This document shows, in pieces, positions 26,216 to 33,681 of a stretch of 38,854 nt of DNA; the first letter of the stretch is position 1, and each line of letters opens with the position of its first letter. The notes under the pieces are model-generated. The model worked only from the letters and a program-made list of their open reading frames with translations, was not told the DNA's origin and made no database searches. The position numbers and the translations under genes are program-made. Source of the stretch: WYEN01 sp049976205 (GTDB lineage: Archaea; Thermoproteota; Thermoprotei_A; Sulfolobales; AG1); the NCBI GenBank assembly GCA_049976205.1, contig JBMFIR010000011.1, positions 1-38,854 on the forward strand, given 5' to 3'.

Positions 26216-26989
26216 ATGATTATGCAAACACCCTTCATCGTTAAGCCTTGTAGAGTTGTGGCCGTGGTTAGTGGTGGGCCTGATAGTTTTTGTTATCTTG
26301 TTAAATGGTTGTCTATGGGTTGTGATGCTCATGTCCTTTCTTTCAATTATGGTCAGAAAGGTTCTAAGGAACTTGATGTTGCTAAGAATTTAATCAGGAA
26401 ATTATCTCATATAGCTGCCGAGAAGAATTGGGGGAGAATTATTGAGCATAAAATAATTGATTTATCTTTTATGAAGGATCTTTGGAGAGGTACACAATTA
26501 ACAGATGAAGAAATTAAGATAGAGGAGAGCTATGCTCCTAGTGTTGTGGTGCCTATAAGAAACGTTATTATGCTCTCTATAGCCACAGCTTACGCATATA
26601 CAATAAGATCAGCAACTAAGGAGAAGATATACGTGATTTATGGTGCTCAATATAACGATGTGAAACCAAGAGAAGATACGTGGGAACCTCTCTACCCAGA
26701 TTGTTCACCTGAGTGCATAGAGACTCTTCAAACAACATTCAGAATATGTCACTTCAGAGACGAGAGAGATATAGAGATATGGAGCCCAAGTAGAGAAGGA
26801 CTTAAGAAACACGAGAACCTCATAAAATGCTATAGTCTGGTAGGAGATCTTATCTACGAGACCTGGAGCTGTTACTTGAGTGGTGAAATACACTGCGGAA
26901 AATGCGAAAGCTGTATTAATAGAGCAAAAGCATTCAAAGAAGCAGGTCTACCAGACAAGACCATATATGCTACGAAACCTATTATATAG
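26216..26989 (+). CDS. queC: 7-cyano-7-deazaguanine synthase QueC
   Basis: This 257-residue enzyme converts 7-carboxy-7-deazaguanine to preQ0 using ATP and ammonia. In archaea preQ0 feeds the archaeosine modification of tRNA. It shows the PP-loop SGGPDS (19-24), VVPIRN (111-116), the YPDCSPE segment (160-166) and four zinc-ligand cysteines at the C-terminus (C219, C227, C230, C233). The start is ATG 26216 with GAGGTG 7 nt upstream. Neither QueD, QueE nor the transglycosylase is in the window. Confidence 0.92.
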   Translation: MIMQTPFIVKPCRVVAVVSGGPDSFCYLVKWLSMGCDAHVLSFNYGQKGSKELDVAKNLIRKLSHIAAEKNWGRIIEHKIIDLSFMKDLWRGTQLTDEEIKIEESYAPSVVVPIRNVIMLSIATAYAYTIRSATKEKIYVIYGAQYNDVKPREDTWEPLYPDCSPECIETLQTTFRICHFRDERDIEIWSPSREGLKKHENLIKCYSLVGDLIYETWSCYLSGEIHCGKCESCINRAKAFKEAGLPDKTIYATKPII

Positions 26990-27501
26990 GCACATTTTCA
27001 GAAACATAGTGAATATAAACAACTATCCACATAATTCACTTATCTCTTTAGGCTCGAAAAGTTTTTTGATGAGATATCATAGAGATTATGTGAATAACAA
27101 GTGGATTATATGAGATACTAAAATAACTGTATCAGTATCAGCATTTACTACAATATACAGCTGACCCTCTTCTCCTCTCTGAAGGGTGAGGATCCCTCGC
27201 CCTTGGCTACTGTCTTTGGTTTTATGTTGGTTTATGGCTATTATAGTATTCTCGAGGAGGTTCTCATAATTTTTCTGTAATAAGTATTTTGAGAAGCCTA
27301 CTAAGAACTCGATGAATAGTTGCGAGAGGGAGGATGAGCTTCTATGAAGCCCCTCATTCGCTCGAGGGAGACTGGCTCACGAAGAGTGAGTGGAGAGACT
27401 AGATAGGGGGTGATGAGGCGAGCGGTAAAACAAAACCATAGTGAAACCAGAACCCCTCTTACGAGATTATCTTACTCAGGCACCTCATATTCCCTACGAG
27501 A
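26990..27501. other. Gene-free gap of 512 nt with GC-rich structured part
   Basis: No recognised gene lies here. The right half (about 27160-27480) is GC-richer than its surroundings. It holds the strong hairpin at 27182-27204 and a smaller one (CTCAC, GTGAG) at about 27376-27390. On the minus strand 96 codons are open from 27376 to a TAA at 27086-27088, but no early ATG, GTG or TTG is present and I recognise no family. It could be a decayed element end, an unannotated RNA or a relict gene. Confidence 0.4.
27182..27204. repeat. Strong GC-rich hairpin
   Basis: AAGGGTGAGG and CCTCGCCCTT form a 10-bp stem with one G-U pair and a 3-nt loop. The arm resembles AAGGGCGAGG of the hairpin at 2278-2298. 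It could be a terminator for queC, part of an RNA, or an element end. Confidence 0.5.
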
Positions 27502-28569
27502 TCACCACGGGAAGGAGTATTTATCTATTTTTCCAGTAAGAGCCATTCGAGCCTCAGCGGGTGTGAGAACAGGTTTGTGAAAATCTGATAGATCATCTAT
27601 AGGTATTCTAGGACATGCTAGGACAACATATGCATCAACCCACTCGGTATCGATATTGAGTAGAAGTTCTCTAGTAATATTCTCGGAAATGTAGGTGATG
27701 TATTCTCCTTCTTTATCTCTAATGAGTTTCTCCAAGTATTTCCTATACCACTCTCTTCTCTGACCTCTTACGCCATCAATTAGTATCCAATGCCTAGCAT
27801 TTAGGGCTTGCATAATCTTATAATACCTTATTCGTCTAATCCTGTGTATCTCCTGCGTTAAATCAATAGCTTTTCCTTCGTAAGGATCTATTTTAATTAC
27901 TGGTTTAGTAATCTCATAGAGACCTAGTCCCAAACCATGAAACACTCCACCCGAGACAATAACGAAAGCGTCTACTCTATGAATCACGGAATAAGGAGCT
28001 GAGTACTCACAACCCATCACAACAGATCCTTTTCCAGAAGATATTATATCAAAGTATTTAGATAATTCATTTCTTATCTTAGGTAAAAGTCTTTCGTGCT
28101 GTATCGTTGAGAATATCCCTATTCTCTTAGCATTATAGCTTCTTAGTATCTCTATAACTCGCTCTATGGTTCTCTGATCCACGTCTAGAAGACTGTATGC
28201 TGGGATATAAAGGGTATTAAAAGAAGATTTGTAGTACGGATACTCTATATGTCCTATATGTACTAAAAGATCATAATCTCCTTTTTCAGCCTCGTGATCA
28301 ATTAACATACAGGAACCCCATGCACTATCTCCTGAAAAAACAATCTCAACATAATCTCTAAGTCTTCTTTTTAACTCATTATAGATATATGGAACATAGA
28401 TCTTTAAACCATCAGGTATTTGTATCAGAATTTTTTTATAATTCCTCTCCTTAATGTAATTCACTAGACGTTCAATCTCAAAATCATAAGGTGGATAATT
28501 ATCCTCTGTATTCATAGCATATCTATATAATTTGTCTAGAGCTAATATCTTATAATTGTGTGACCTCAT
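27502..28569 (-). CDS. dph2: Diphthamide synthesis radical enzyme Dph2
   Basis: This 355-residue enzyme transfers the 3-amino-3-carboxypropyl group of S-adenosylmethionine to a histidine of elongation factor 2, the first step of diphthamide formation. It has the IQIPDGLK motif near 49-56 and three widely spaced cysteines that hold the non-classical [4Fe-4S] cluster: C87 (GSCML), C187 (MGCEYS) and C319 (LACPRIPID). The start is ATG 28569. An internal ATG at residue 19 (MNTEDNYPPYDFE) is a possible alternative, because family members usually begin closer to that point. Confidence 0.92.
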   Translation of the reverse strand: MRSHNYKILALDKLYRYAMNTEDNYPPYDFEIERLVNYIKERNYKKILIQIPDGLKIYVPYIYNELKRRLRDYVEIVFSGDSAWGSCMLIDHEAEKGDYDLLVHIGHIEYPYYKSSFNTLYIPAYSLLDVDQRTIERVIEILRSYNAKRIGIFSTIQHERLLPKIRNELSKYFDIISSGKGSVVMGCEYSAPYSVIHRVDAFVIVSGGVFHGLGLGLYEITKPVIKIDPYEGKAIDLTQEIHRIRRIRYYKIMQALNARHWILIDGVRGQRREWYRKYLEKLIRDKEGEYITYISENITRELLLNIDTEWVDAYVVLACPRIPIDDLSDFHKPVLTPAEARMALTGKIDKYSFPW

Positions 28570-28729
28570 CCTAGATCTAGATTCATTACGAGGAAACTAC
28601 TCAAGAGAGTCAATAAAGCGCTTATAGAAGTAATATAGGAAACTACTTAATAGGCCAAGTTTTTAATGAGATTTTACAAGATTTTTAGTAGAGAACACAT
28701 CTAGATATAGAGAATCTTAGGGGGTATTA

Positions 28730-29359
28730 TTGAACGAGATAGAATTAGATCTCGTAAGAGAAATATATTCGTGGAGGAAGAAGGAAAAAGAAAAACATGT
28801 CAGAGATCCCAAAATATATTATGTAACAGATCTTGTGAGATGCTCGCTTAAGAGAGAATACGAGGTATTGTATCCTGATCTAAGTGCTTACGAGATTTTC
28901 TACCCACCTTTTGTTTTGGGTGATTTTCTTCACAAAGGACTACAGAATATACTCCGAGAAATATTTGGAGAAAGAGTATCAGTAGAGGTTGAGGGAGAAA
29001 AAAGACTTTTGCTTCCAGAGGGATCCGAGATTATTATAAGAGGTAGAAGTGATGGTATAATTAAACTAGAGAATGGAAAGAGGGTAGGTGTAGAGATCAA
29101 GAGTAGCAGAACAGACTATAATATACCCATGGATCATCATATAGATCAAGCAAAAATATATAACTGGTTATTTGATCTGGAAGAGACAATATTACTTTAT
29201 GCAACATATGATAGAATAACTCAATATAGAGTAAGAGAAAAGATTTCGGAAGAAGAGATTTTAAATAGAATAAAATATATTAGTGCACCAAGATACTCTT
29301 GGGAGTGCTCTTATTGTCCATTTGCTTCTATATGCCCATTCAAGAAAAAACAGCAGTAG
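28730..29359 (+). CDS. Cas4/RecB-like Fe-S exonuclease, not linked to CRISPR
   Basis: This 209-residue PD-(D/E)XK nuclease has H68 (DFLHKG), D108 (GRSDG), E122 and K124 (VEIKSS) as likely catalytic residues. C38, C193, C196 and C202 are the [4Fe-4S] ligands. This is the Cas4/AddB-type arrangement, with one Cys at the front and three in WECSYCPFASICPF. Such proteins act on DNA ends. No CRISPR array or other cas gene lies in the window, so it is better seen as a stand-alone DNA-repair or maintenance nuclease. It starts at TTG 28730, preceded by a GGGGG ribosome-binding site. Confidence 0.83.
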   Translation: MNEIELDLVREIYSWRKKEKEKHVRDPKIYYVTDLVRCSLKREYEVLYPDLSAYEIFYPPFVLGDFLHKGLQNILREIFGERVSVEVEGEKRLLLPEGSEIIIRGRSDGIIKLENGKRVGVEIKSSRTDYNIPMDHHIDQAKIYNWLFDLEETILLYATYDRITQYRVREKISEEEILNRIKYISAPRYSWECSYCPFASICPFKKKQQ

Positions 29360-29385
29360 TACCAAGAAGGCCTAGAGCTCTTTCT

Positions 29386-29724
29386 CTAGGAGATCTCTTC
29401 AATACGATGAGATCGCAATATATCCTCATCATAGATCCATACCCCTACATGTCCTAAGCATTTGATCGAGTAGCACCCGCTGAGGATCTTATTTGAATCA
29501 ATAATACATGTGCAGAAACCTTCATTTCCACTAATTATCTTAAGCTCAATATTTTTGCCTCTAGATACAGCTACTATACTATCAGGTTTCTTAGATAGTT
29601 TGGGTATATATATCGCGTATTTCTTTTCACGAATTTTTAATTCTGCTATTAACTCATATTTTCCATCAATTGTTCTCATAACTCTTTTTATCTCAGCCAA
29701 GATCTTAGGAGATTCAGTTGACAT
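29386..29724 (-). CDS. Small protein of unknown function with a cysteine cluster
   Basis: This 112-residue protein is not recognised. It begins with ATG 29724 and has a beta-rich middle part (KYELIAELKIREKKYAIYI). A C-x-C ... G-C ... C arrangement occurs in residues about 69-88 (FCTCIID, SGCYSIKCLGHVG), which could bind a metal. It lies between the Cas4-like gene (convergent) and glycerate kinase on the same strand, starting 48 nt after the kinase stop. It could follow glycerate kinase in one transcript. Its coding potential rests on length and codon style only. Confidence 0.55.
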   Translation of the reverse strand: MSTESPKILAEIKRVMRTIDGKYELIAELKIREKKYAIYIPKLSKKPDSIVAVSRGKNIELKIISGNEGFCTCIIDSNKILSGCYSIKCLGHVGVWIYDEDILRSHRIEEIS

Positions 29725-29772
29725 TGCTGCCCAAAATAATTTATTTAATGGAAAATATTAACAAATGTGTAT

Positions 29773-31101
29773 CTATAGTATTAACCCTATATATAGATCT
29801 CCTACATTTACTCCTGTGGGTCCTGTCTCTATTGCTCTATTTAATAATTTGAAGAAAGTGTATGAGTCGTTTCTATCTAGGTAATCTTGAGGATCTATAT
29901 TTCTTCTCATAGCTTCTTCATATACTCTATGATCTATTATTGCCCCAGCTGCGGGGCTATTACCATCGATTCCGTCTGTACCGATGCAGGCAAAATACAC
30001 ATTAGGGAGATCTTTGATCTCTATAAGTATTGATAAACACATCTCTTGATTTCTACCCCCTATCCCACGTCCCTTCACAGTAACTGTGGTTTCTCCTCCT
30101 CCCAATAATACGACCGGAGGCTCTACAGGTCTTCTAAGGATCTTGATACTTCTAGCTATAGAAGCTAAAACTTTCCCTACCTCCCTAGCCTCACCCTTGA
30201 TGTAAGGACCTAATGAAAGAACTTTGAAGCCTAGATTTAGAGCTTGTTTCTCTATAGACTCGAGGGAGATTATATTACTAGCTATAATAATGTTTTTAAC
30301 CTTATTTAAAACAGGATCTCCTGGTTTAACACTCTCTTCAATTTCTCCCCTCATACCTCGTATTATAACCTCCTTCACATTATCTCTAATCCGGCTCCAA
30401 ATACCTCTTTTAATGAGTATATTGTAAGCATCTCTATAGGTTGTTTCATCAACTGCCGTAGGCCCTGACGCTATGAAACTAATAGGGTCTCCAATCACGT
30501 CACTTATTATTAACGAAACAATTTCTTCACTATTCACTAACTTAAGTAACCTGCCTCCTTTTGTCATAGACAAATGCTTTCTAACAGTATTCAACTCAAT
30601 TATATCCGCTCCTGCCTTCATTAGCATCTCTGAGATCTCTGCAATATCTCTGAGATCTACGCCAGGTAAAGGAACTTCAAATAGTGCTGAGCCTCCACCA
30701 GATATTAATATTATCGTCAAATCATTTTTATCAATGTTCTTTAGGTATTCTATTAATTTCTTAGATGCTCTCTCGGTATTAGTGGAGGGTATAGGATGAT
30801 CTCCCTTAACAATTTCTACAGAACCTAGCTGAAACTCTTTATCAGGTGATATAACGACGCCTCCGACAACATCATTACCTAATAAATCCACTACAGCTTT
30901 AACCATACCAACACTAGATTTTCCAAATCCTATTACGTGAGTTTTTCTCCTCTTAACCCTATACTGATCTTTGATAACTATATTCTCCTTATCAATACGC
31001 AAGTTTCTTGTCACAGCCTCATAAGGATCCGCTGATTTAAGACCCTCCTTAATAAACTCCACTAAGATATTCTCGGGATCCATGTAGCAAAGCCTCTCCA
31101 T
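29773..31101 (-). CDS. gckA: Glycerate 2-kinase (MOFRL family)
   Basis: This 442-residue kinase phosphorylates D-glycerate to 2-phosphoglycerate. In archaea that step belongs to the branched Entner-Doudoroff route and to serine or glycerol breakdown. It shows the N-terminal DUF4147 part with VIGFGKSSVGM and GDHPIPSTN, the ISGGGSALFEVP loop, and a C-terminal MOFRL domain with LGGGETTVTVKGRGIGGRNQ and GTDGIDGNSPAAGA. The start is ATG 31101; a second ATG six codons on is also possible. A TATA-like TATTTAAAAG lies about 31 nt upstream, which fits a leaderless transcript. Confidence 0.92.
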   Translation of the reverse strand: MERLCYMDPENILVEFIKEGLKSADPYEAVTRNLRIDKENIVIKDQYRVKRRKTHVIGFGKSSVGMVKAVVDLLGNDVVGGVVISPDKEFQLGSVEIVKGDHPIPSTNTERASKKLIEYLKNIDKNDLTIILISGGGSALFEVPLPGVDLRDIAEISEMLMKAGADIIELNTVRKHLSMTKGGRLLKLVNSEEIVSLIISDVIGDPISFIASGPTAVDETTYRDAYNILIKRGIWSRIRDNVKEVIIRGMRGEIEESVKPGDPVLNKVKNIIIASNIISLESIEKQALNLGFKVLSLGPYIKGEAREVGKVLASIARSIKILRRPVEPPVVLLGGGETTVTVKGRGIGGRNQEMCLSILIEIKDLPNVYFACIGTDGIDGNSPAAGAIIDHRVYEEAMRRNIDPQDYLDRNDSYTFFKLLNRAIETGPTGVNVGDLYIGLIL

Positions 31102-31173
31102 AGTTGATATTTAAATGTGACAATAAGACTTTTAAATAATAATGTTTTTCGTTAAATCTTTTATTGAGATATA

Positions 31174-32064
31174 ATGCCTAAGATATCTAAATACTCCTGC
31201 GTCATAGATCTACCTAGAATCGTGTCCTTCTCGTATGGAGAAGATTTAAAAGATCTAATTAGAGATCTCTTTAAAGAACTTTCCTATCTCTATCAGATTA
31301 AATGCAGAATATACATGTCCCTGGAACCTTTCACAAGCAACGTTTCTTATCTAGATAAAATATACAGGATCGCATTTAGCATGGGATCAATTATTGTGAA
31401 CTGTGAGGAATATGATAAGAAAATATACTCAAGTAAACTATGTAGGAAAATAGGATATTTTACTCAAGAGGATTTATGGCTAAGAACCCGCGAGTACATT
31501 CCTTGCGTGAATACTTATATAGATGTATTTAAAGAATTCTTCAGAGAGTTCAATATTAGGAATAGATGTAAGTGCCCAAGTATAATTAAGTTCTATTCTG
31601 TCGAGGATTTTCTTAAAGAAGAAGATGAATTACGTGGCTCAGAGAATCCGATCCTTATATTTCTTAAGTCAGAAAATCCCTCAGCAGAGAGAGTCATTGA
31701 TATCGTTCCTAGAGAAACTATTTATAGAGCACATCCGGTATCTATGCTACTAAAGGGGTTAAGAACTAGATGCATTATCTACAGCGATGTTGTAGAGAAG
31801 GTACGTGAGAAATTGTTTTTATATGTAGAACCTATTTTACGTTCTGAAGAACTTAATGTAGATCTAATTCATAGTATAGGTACAGAGACTATAGTTTCTC
31901 TATGTATCCCAGCAGATGTTAGAGATGTTTTAGCGGAATTGCTTCTTCTCTACATACTTTTTAAAAAACAAGATATAGTACAAACATGCTCTATTACAAA
32001 TGATCTTGTTCATGATGAATACTACTCCGCGAGTGCTGATACGCTACTGAATAATTTTTTATAA
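31174..32064 (+). CDS. Protein of unknown function
   Basis: This 296-residue protein is not recognised. It has no signal or transmembrane segment and no nucleotide-binding motif. Seven or eight scattered cysteines include NRCKCP near 131-136. A helical C-terminal part (RDVLAELLLLYILFKK) is strongly hydrophobic in one face. It is divergent from glycerate kinase across 72 nt containing an AT-rich box near 31128-31139 that could serve both. Its end lies 29 nt before the tRNA-His gene on the same strand. Length and codon usage look real. Confidence 0.6.
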   Translation: MPKISKYSCVIDLPRIVSFSYGEDLKDLIRDLFKELSYLYQIKCRIYMSLEPFTSNVSYLDKIYRIAFSMGSIIVNCEEYDKKIYSSKLCRKIGYFTQEDLWLRTREYIPCVNTYIDVFKEFFREFNIRNRCKCPSIIKFYSVEDFLKEEDELRGSENPILIFLKSENPSAERVIDIVPRETIYRAHPVSMLLKGLRTRCIIYSDVVEKVREKLFLYVEPILRSEELNVDLIHSIGTETIVSLCIPADVRDVLAELLLLYILFKKQDIVQTCSITNDLVHDEYYSASADTLLNNFL

Positions 32065-32093
32065 GGAACTTGCTATTAATATATATTGGCGGA

Positions 32094-32200
32094 GGCCGCG
32101 GTAGCTCAGCCTGGAAGAGCGCGGGACTGTGGGCTCCTAATAAGCCGTGTGGCCGGGGGTAGACATCCCGAGGTCCCGGGTTCAAATCCCGGCCGCGGCC
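32094..32200 (+). tRNA. tRNA-His (GTG) with intron and encoded G-1
   Basis: The acceptor stem is GCCGCGG with CCGCGGC, followed by C73. An extra G at 32094 is the G-1 that histidyl-tRNA synthetase needs. The D arm is GCTC/GAGC, the anticodon stem CGGGA (32122-32126) with TCCCG (32166-32170), the anticodon GTG at 32129-32131, the variable loop AGGTC and the T arm CCGGG/CCCGG with TTCAAAT. No CCA is encoded. A TATA-like stretch lies in the AT-rich 32054-32065. The 3' end is only 2 nt from the convergent cbf5 gene. Confidence 0.95.
32133..32164 (+). other. 32-nt intron in tRNA-His at position 37/38
   Basis: The intron folds into a bulge-helix-bulge. The central helix is CTGT with GTAG (two standard pairs and two G-U), the 5' bulge is GGG and the 3' bulge is ACA. 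An inner helix CTCC/GGGG and a GCC/GGC hairpin close it. Cleavage after the second base of each bulge gives a 7-nt anticodon loop, as expected for the archaeal splicing endonuclease. Confidence 0.88.
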
Positions 32201-32202
32201 TA

Positions 32203-33248
32203 TTAGATTCCTTCTCTCTTAACCCATCTAGGATATATGCCTGGACGCATTATTACTCTAAGTGTGGTCGCCGCAATACCTTTATCTCTAGCTATTATTT
32301 CTTCAGTACTTAATTCAGCTCTTGCTATTGCAACAAGCTCCGCTTTAGGAGATAGAATAGCTAGTATGTCTCCTCTAGCTATATTCTTGTCTATCACAGA
32401 TATTCCTGGCACTGCTAACTGTGCTCCTCGAGCAATGGGATCGACGGCGTTTGTGTCTATAATTACTTTAGGAAGATGAGATACTCCTACTTCGATAGGC
32501 ATAATGTATTTTCTCAGTAGTTCCTCTTTATTCTCGTTCTTATAGATATACATAGCTTCTGAAAGCATATGCAATGTAACTATATTGAGATCCTCTGTGA
32601 AAATACCTGATTTTATTCTTCTTAATTCACGCATATGAGCTCCTACACCTAATAATAGACCTATGTCATGGATTATTTTCCTGATATAGGTACCAGGGTC
32701 GGTCTCTATTCTCATAAGAACCCAGCGATCTCTTTTGTCTATTACCTCTATTTTATGTACCCTTCTAATCCTTAAGGATCTCTTTACGGAAGATCTGAGA
32801 GGAGGTCTCTGATAAATCTCTCCCTTAAACATATTGATAACCTCGTAAAGCTTATCATCACTAACTAGTTTATGAAGCTCCATGAGAGCTACATACTCCT
32901 TTGTTGTATGAGTGAGTATTCTCAGTATCTTAACAGCTTCTTCAAGAGCGATCGGTAGGACCCCAGACACGCTGGGATTACCCCTCATAGATCTAGGGTC
33001 CCAGCGTGCCCAGCTTTACTTACACCTAATATCCTCTTAACCCACGCCGCCACCTCGTGGCTTGTGGGACCAGGTGGCTTATCTAAATTAATTAGACCTA
33101 GTTTAATGTGTTGCTCAAGAGGTCTCATCCAAGGATAAGTGCCATGGGGCACTTCACTAGGCCTTATCTCTTCTCTCACAATATACTCAGTTCTTCTTCC
33201 ACTGATCTCATCTAGGTATCTAATGAAATCAAATGTGTCTCTAAACAA
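32203..33248 (-). CDS. cbf5: tRNA/rRNA pseudouridine synthase Cbf5, intron-split
   Basis: Cbf5 is the catalytic subunit of H/ACA guide RNPs and also makes pseudouridine 55 in tRNA. Exon 1 (33248-32993) encodes LINLDKPPGPTSHEVAAWVK and ends at GHAGTLD, whose D86 is the catalytic aspartate. Without splicing the frame stops at TGA two codons later. Exon 2 (32978-32203) resumes with PSVSGVLPIALEEA and carries RPPLRS, GTYIRKIIHDIG, GVGAHMRELRR and a C-terminal PUA domain (AVPGISVIDKNIARGDIL). Removing 14 nt gives one product of 343 residues, normal for archaeal Cbf5. The start is TTG 33248, nearly leaderless after a TATA box at 33276-33284. Crenarchaeal cbf5 introns in this area of the gene are established knowledge. 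Confidence 0.93.
32979..32992 (-). other. 14-nt mRNA intron in cbf5 with bulge-helix-bulge
   Basis: The minus-strand intron reads ATCTATGAGGGGTA. The exon flanks CACGCTGGGA and TCCCAGCGTG form a perfect 10-bp outer stem. CCCT pairs with GGGG as a 4-bp central helix. AGA and TAA are the two 3-nt bulges. TC/GA with a TAT loop closes the hairpin. Cutting after the second base of each bulge rebuilds GAT-CCC (Asp-Pro) in frame. Confidence 0.88.
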
Positions 33249-33275
33249 TATTTACTACACCAGTATAGTTTTTAT

Positions 33276-33284
33276 CTTATAAAC
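33276..33284. promoter_or_regulatory. Shared bidirectional TATA box for cbf5 and rnpB
   Basis: CTTATAAAC reads as a TATA box both ways. Its centre, 33280, is 27 nt before the rnpB 5' end (33307) and 32 nt before the cbf5 start codon on the other strand. No second good TATA box is visible in the 58-nt gap. Confidence 0.55.
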
Positions 33285-33306
33285 ATTTAGATATTATATC
33301 ATAATT

Positions 33307-33602
33307 GGGGGCCGTTCACAGGGCTTACGGGGGCTACGTGCCTCTGAGGAAACTCCGCTCTCCGCACGGCAACCGACCTCGTAAGAGGAGCGGCGAGAGG
33401 CCGCTGAACCGGCACAGAAACTCACAGCCCAAGAAGTATGTGGATGATGGGGCAGATCCCCTGACTATTTCTTGGGCGTGGTGAAATAGTCGGTTCTCGG
33501 TGGAGCAAGGCCGAGCAACGCCGATGAGTGCCGTGCGAGGCGTGGGTAGGCCGCTTAGCCTAATGCCCTACATACAGAAAGCGGGTTATGTGAACGGCCC
33601 CC
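33307..33602 (+). ncRNA. rnpB: RNase P RNA (archaeal)
   Basis: The RNA subunit of RNase P removes 5' leaders of tRNA precursors. The ends GGGGGCCGTTCACA and TGTGAACGGCCCCC pair perfectly as helix P1/P2-type closing stem. Conserved regions are present in order: GAGGAAACTCCGC (33346-33358), ACAGAAA (33414-33420) and ACAGAAAGCGGGTTAT (33574-33589). The length of 296 nt and the GC richness against an AT-rich background suit an archaeal type A RNA. Confidence 0.95.
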
Positions 33603-33681
33603 CAGTAACACAGATAAGATCTGTTTAAATATATTTATATAACCAGTCACTAAGTATATACATGGTAGGTGTTATTTAATC

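Noticed and set aside
27061..27140. A C/D box guide RNA beginning at TGATGAG near 27067
   Set aside because: No matching D box (CTGA) at the proper distance and no clear internal C'/D' pair.
28730..29359. A CRISPR-Cas locus around the Cas4-like gene
   Set aside because: No direct repeats with regular spacers and no other cas gene are visible in the window.
32086..32313. A 75-codon plus-strand frame over the tRNA region
   Set aside because: Most of it is the tRNA-His gene and its intron read as protein, and the rest lies antisense to cbf5.
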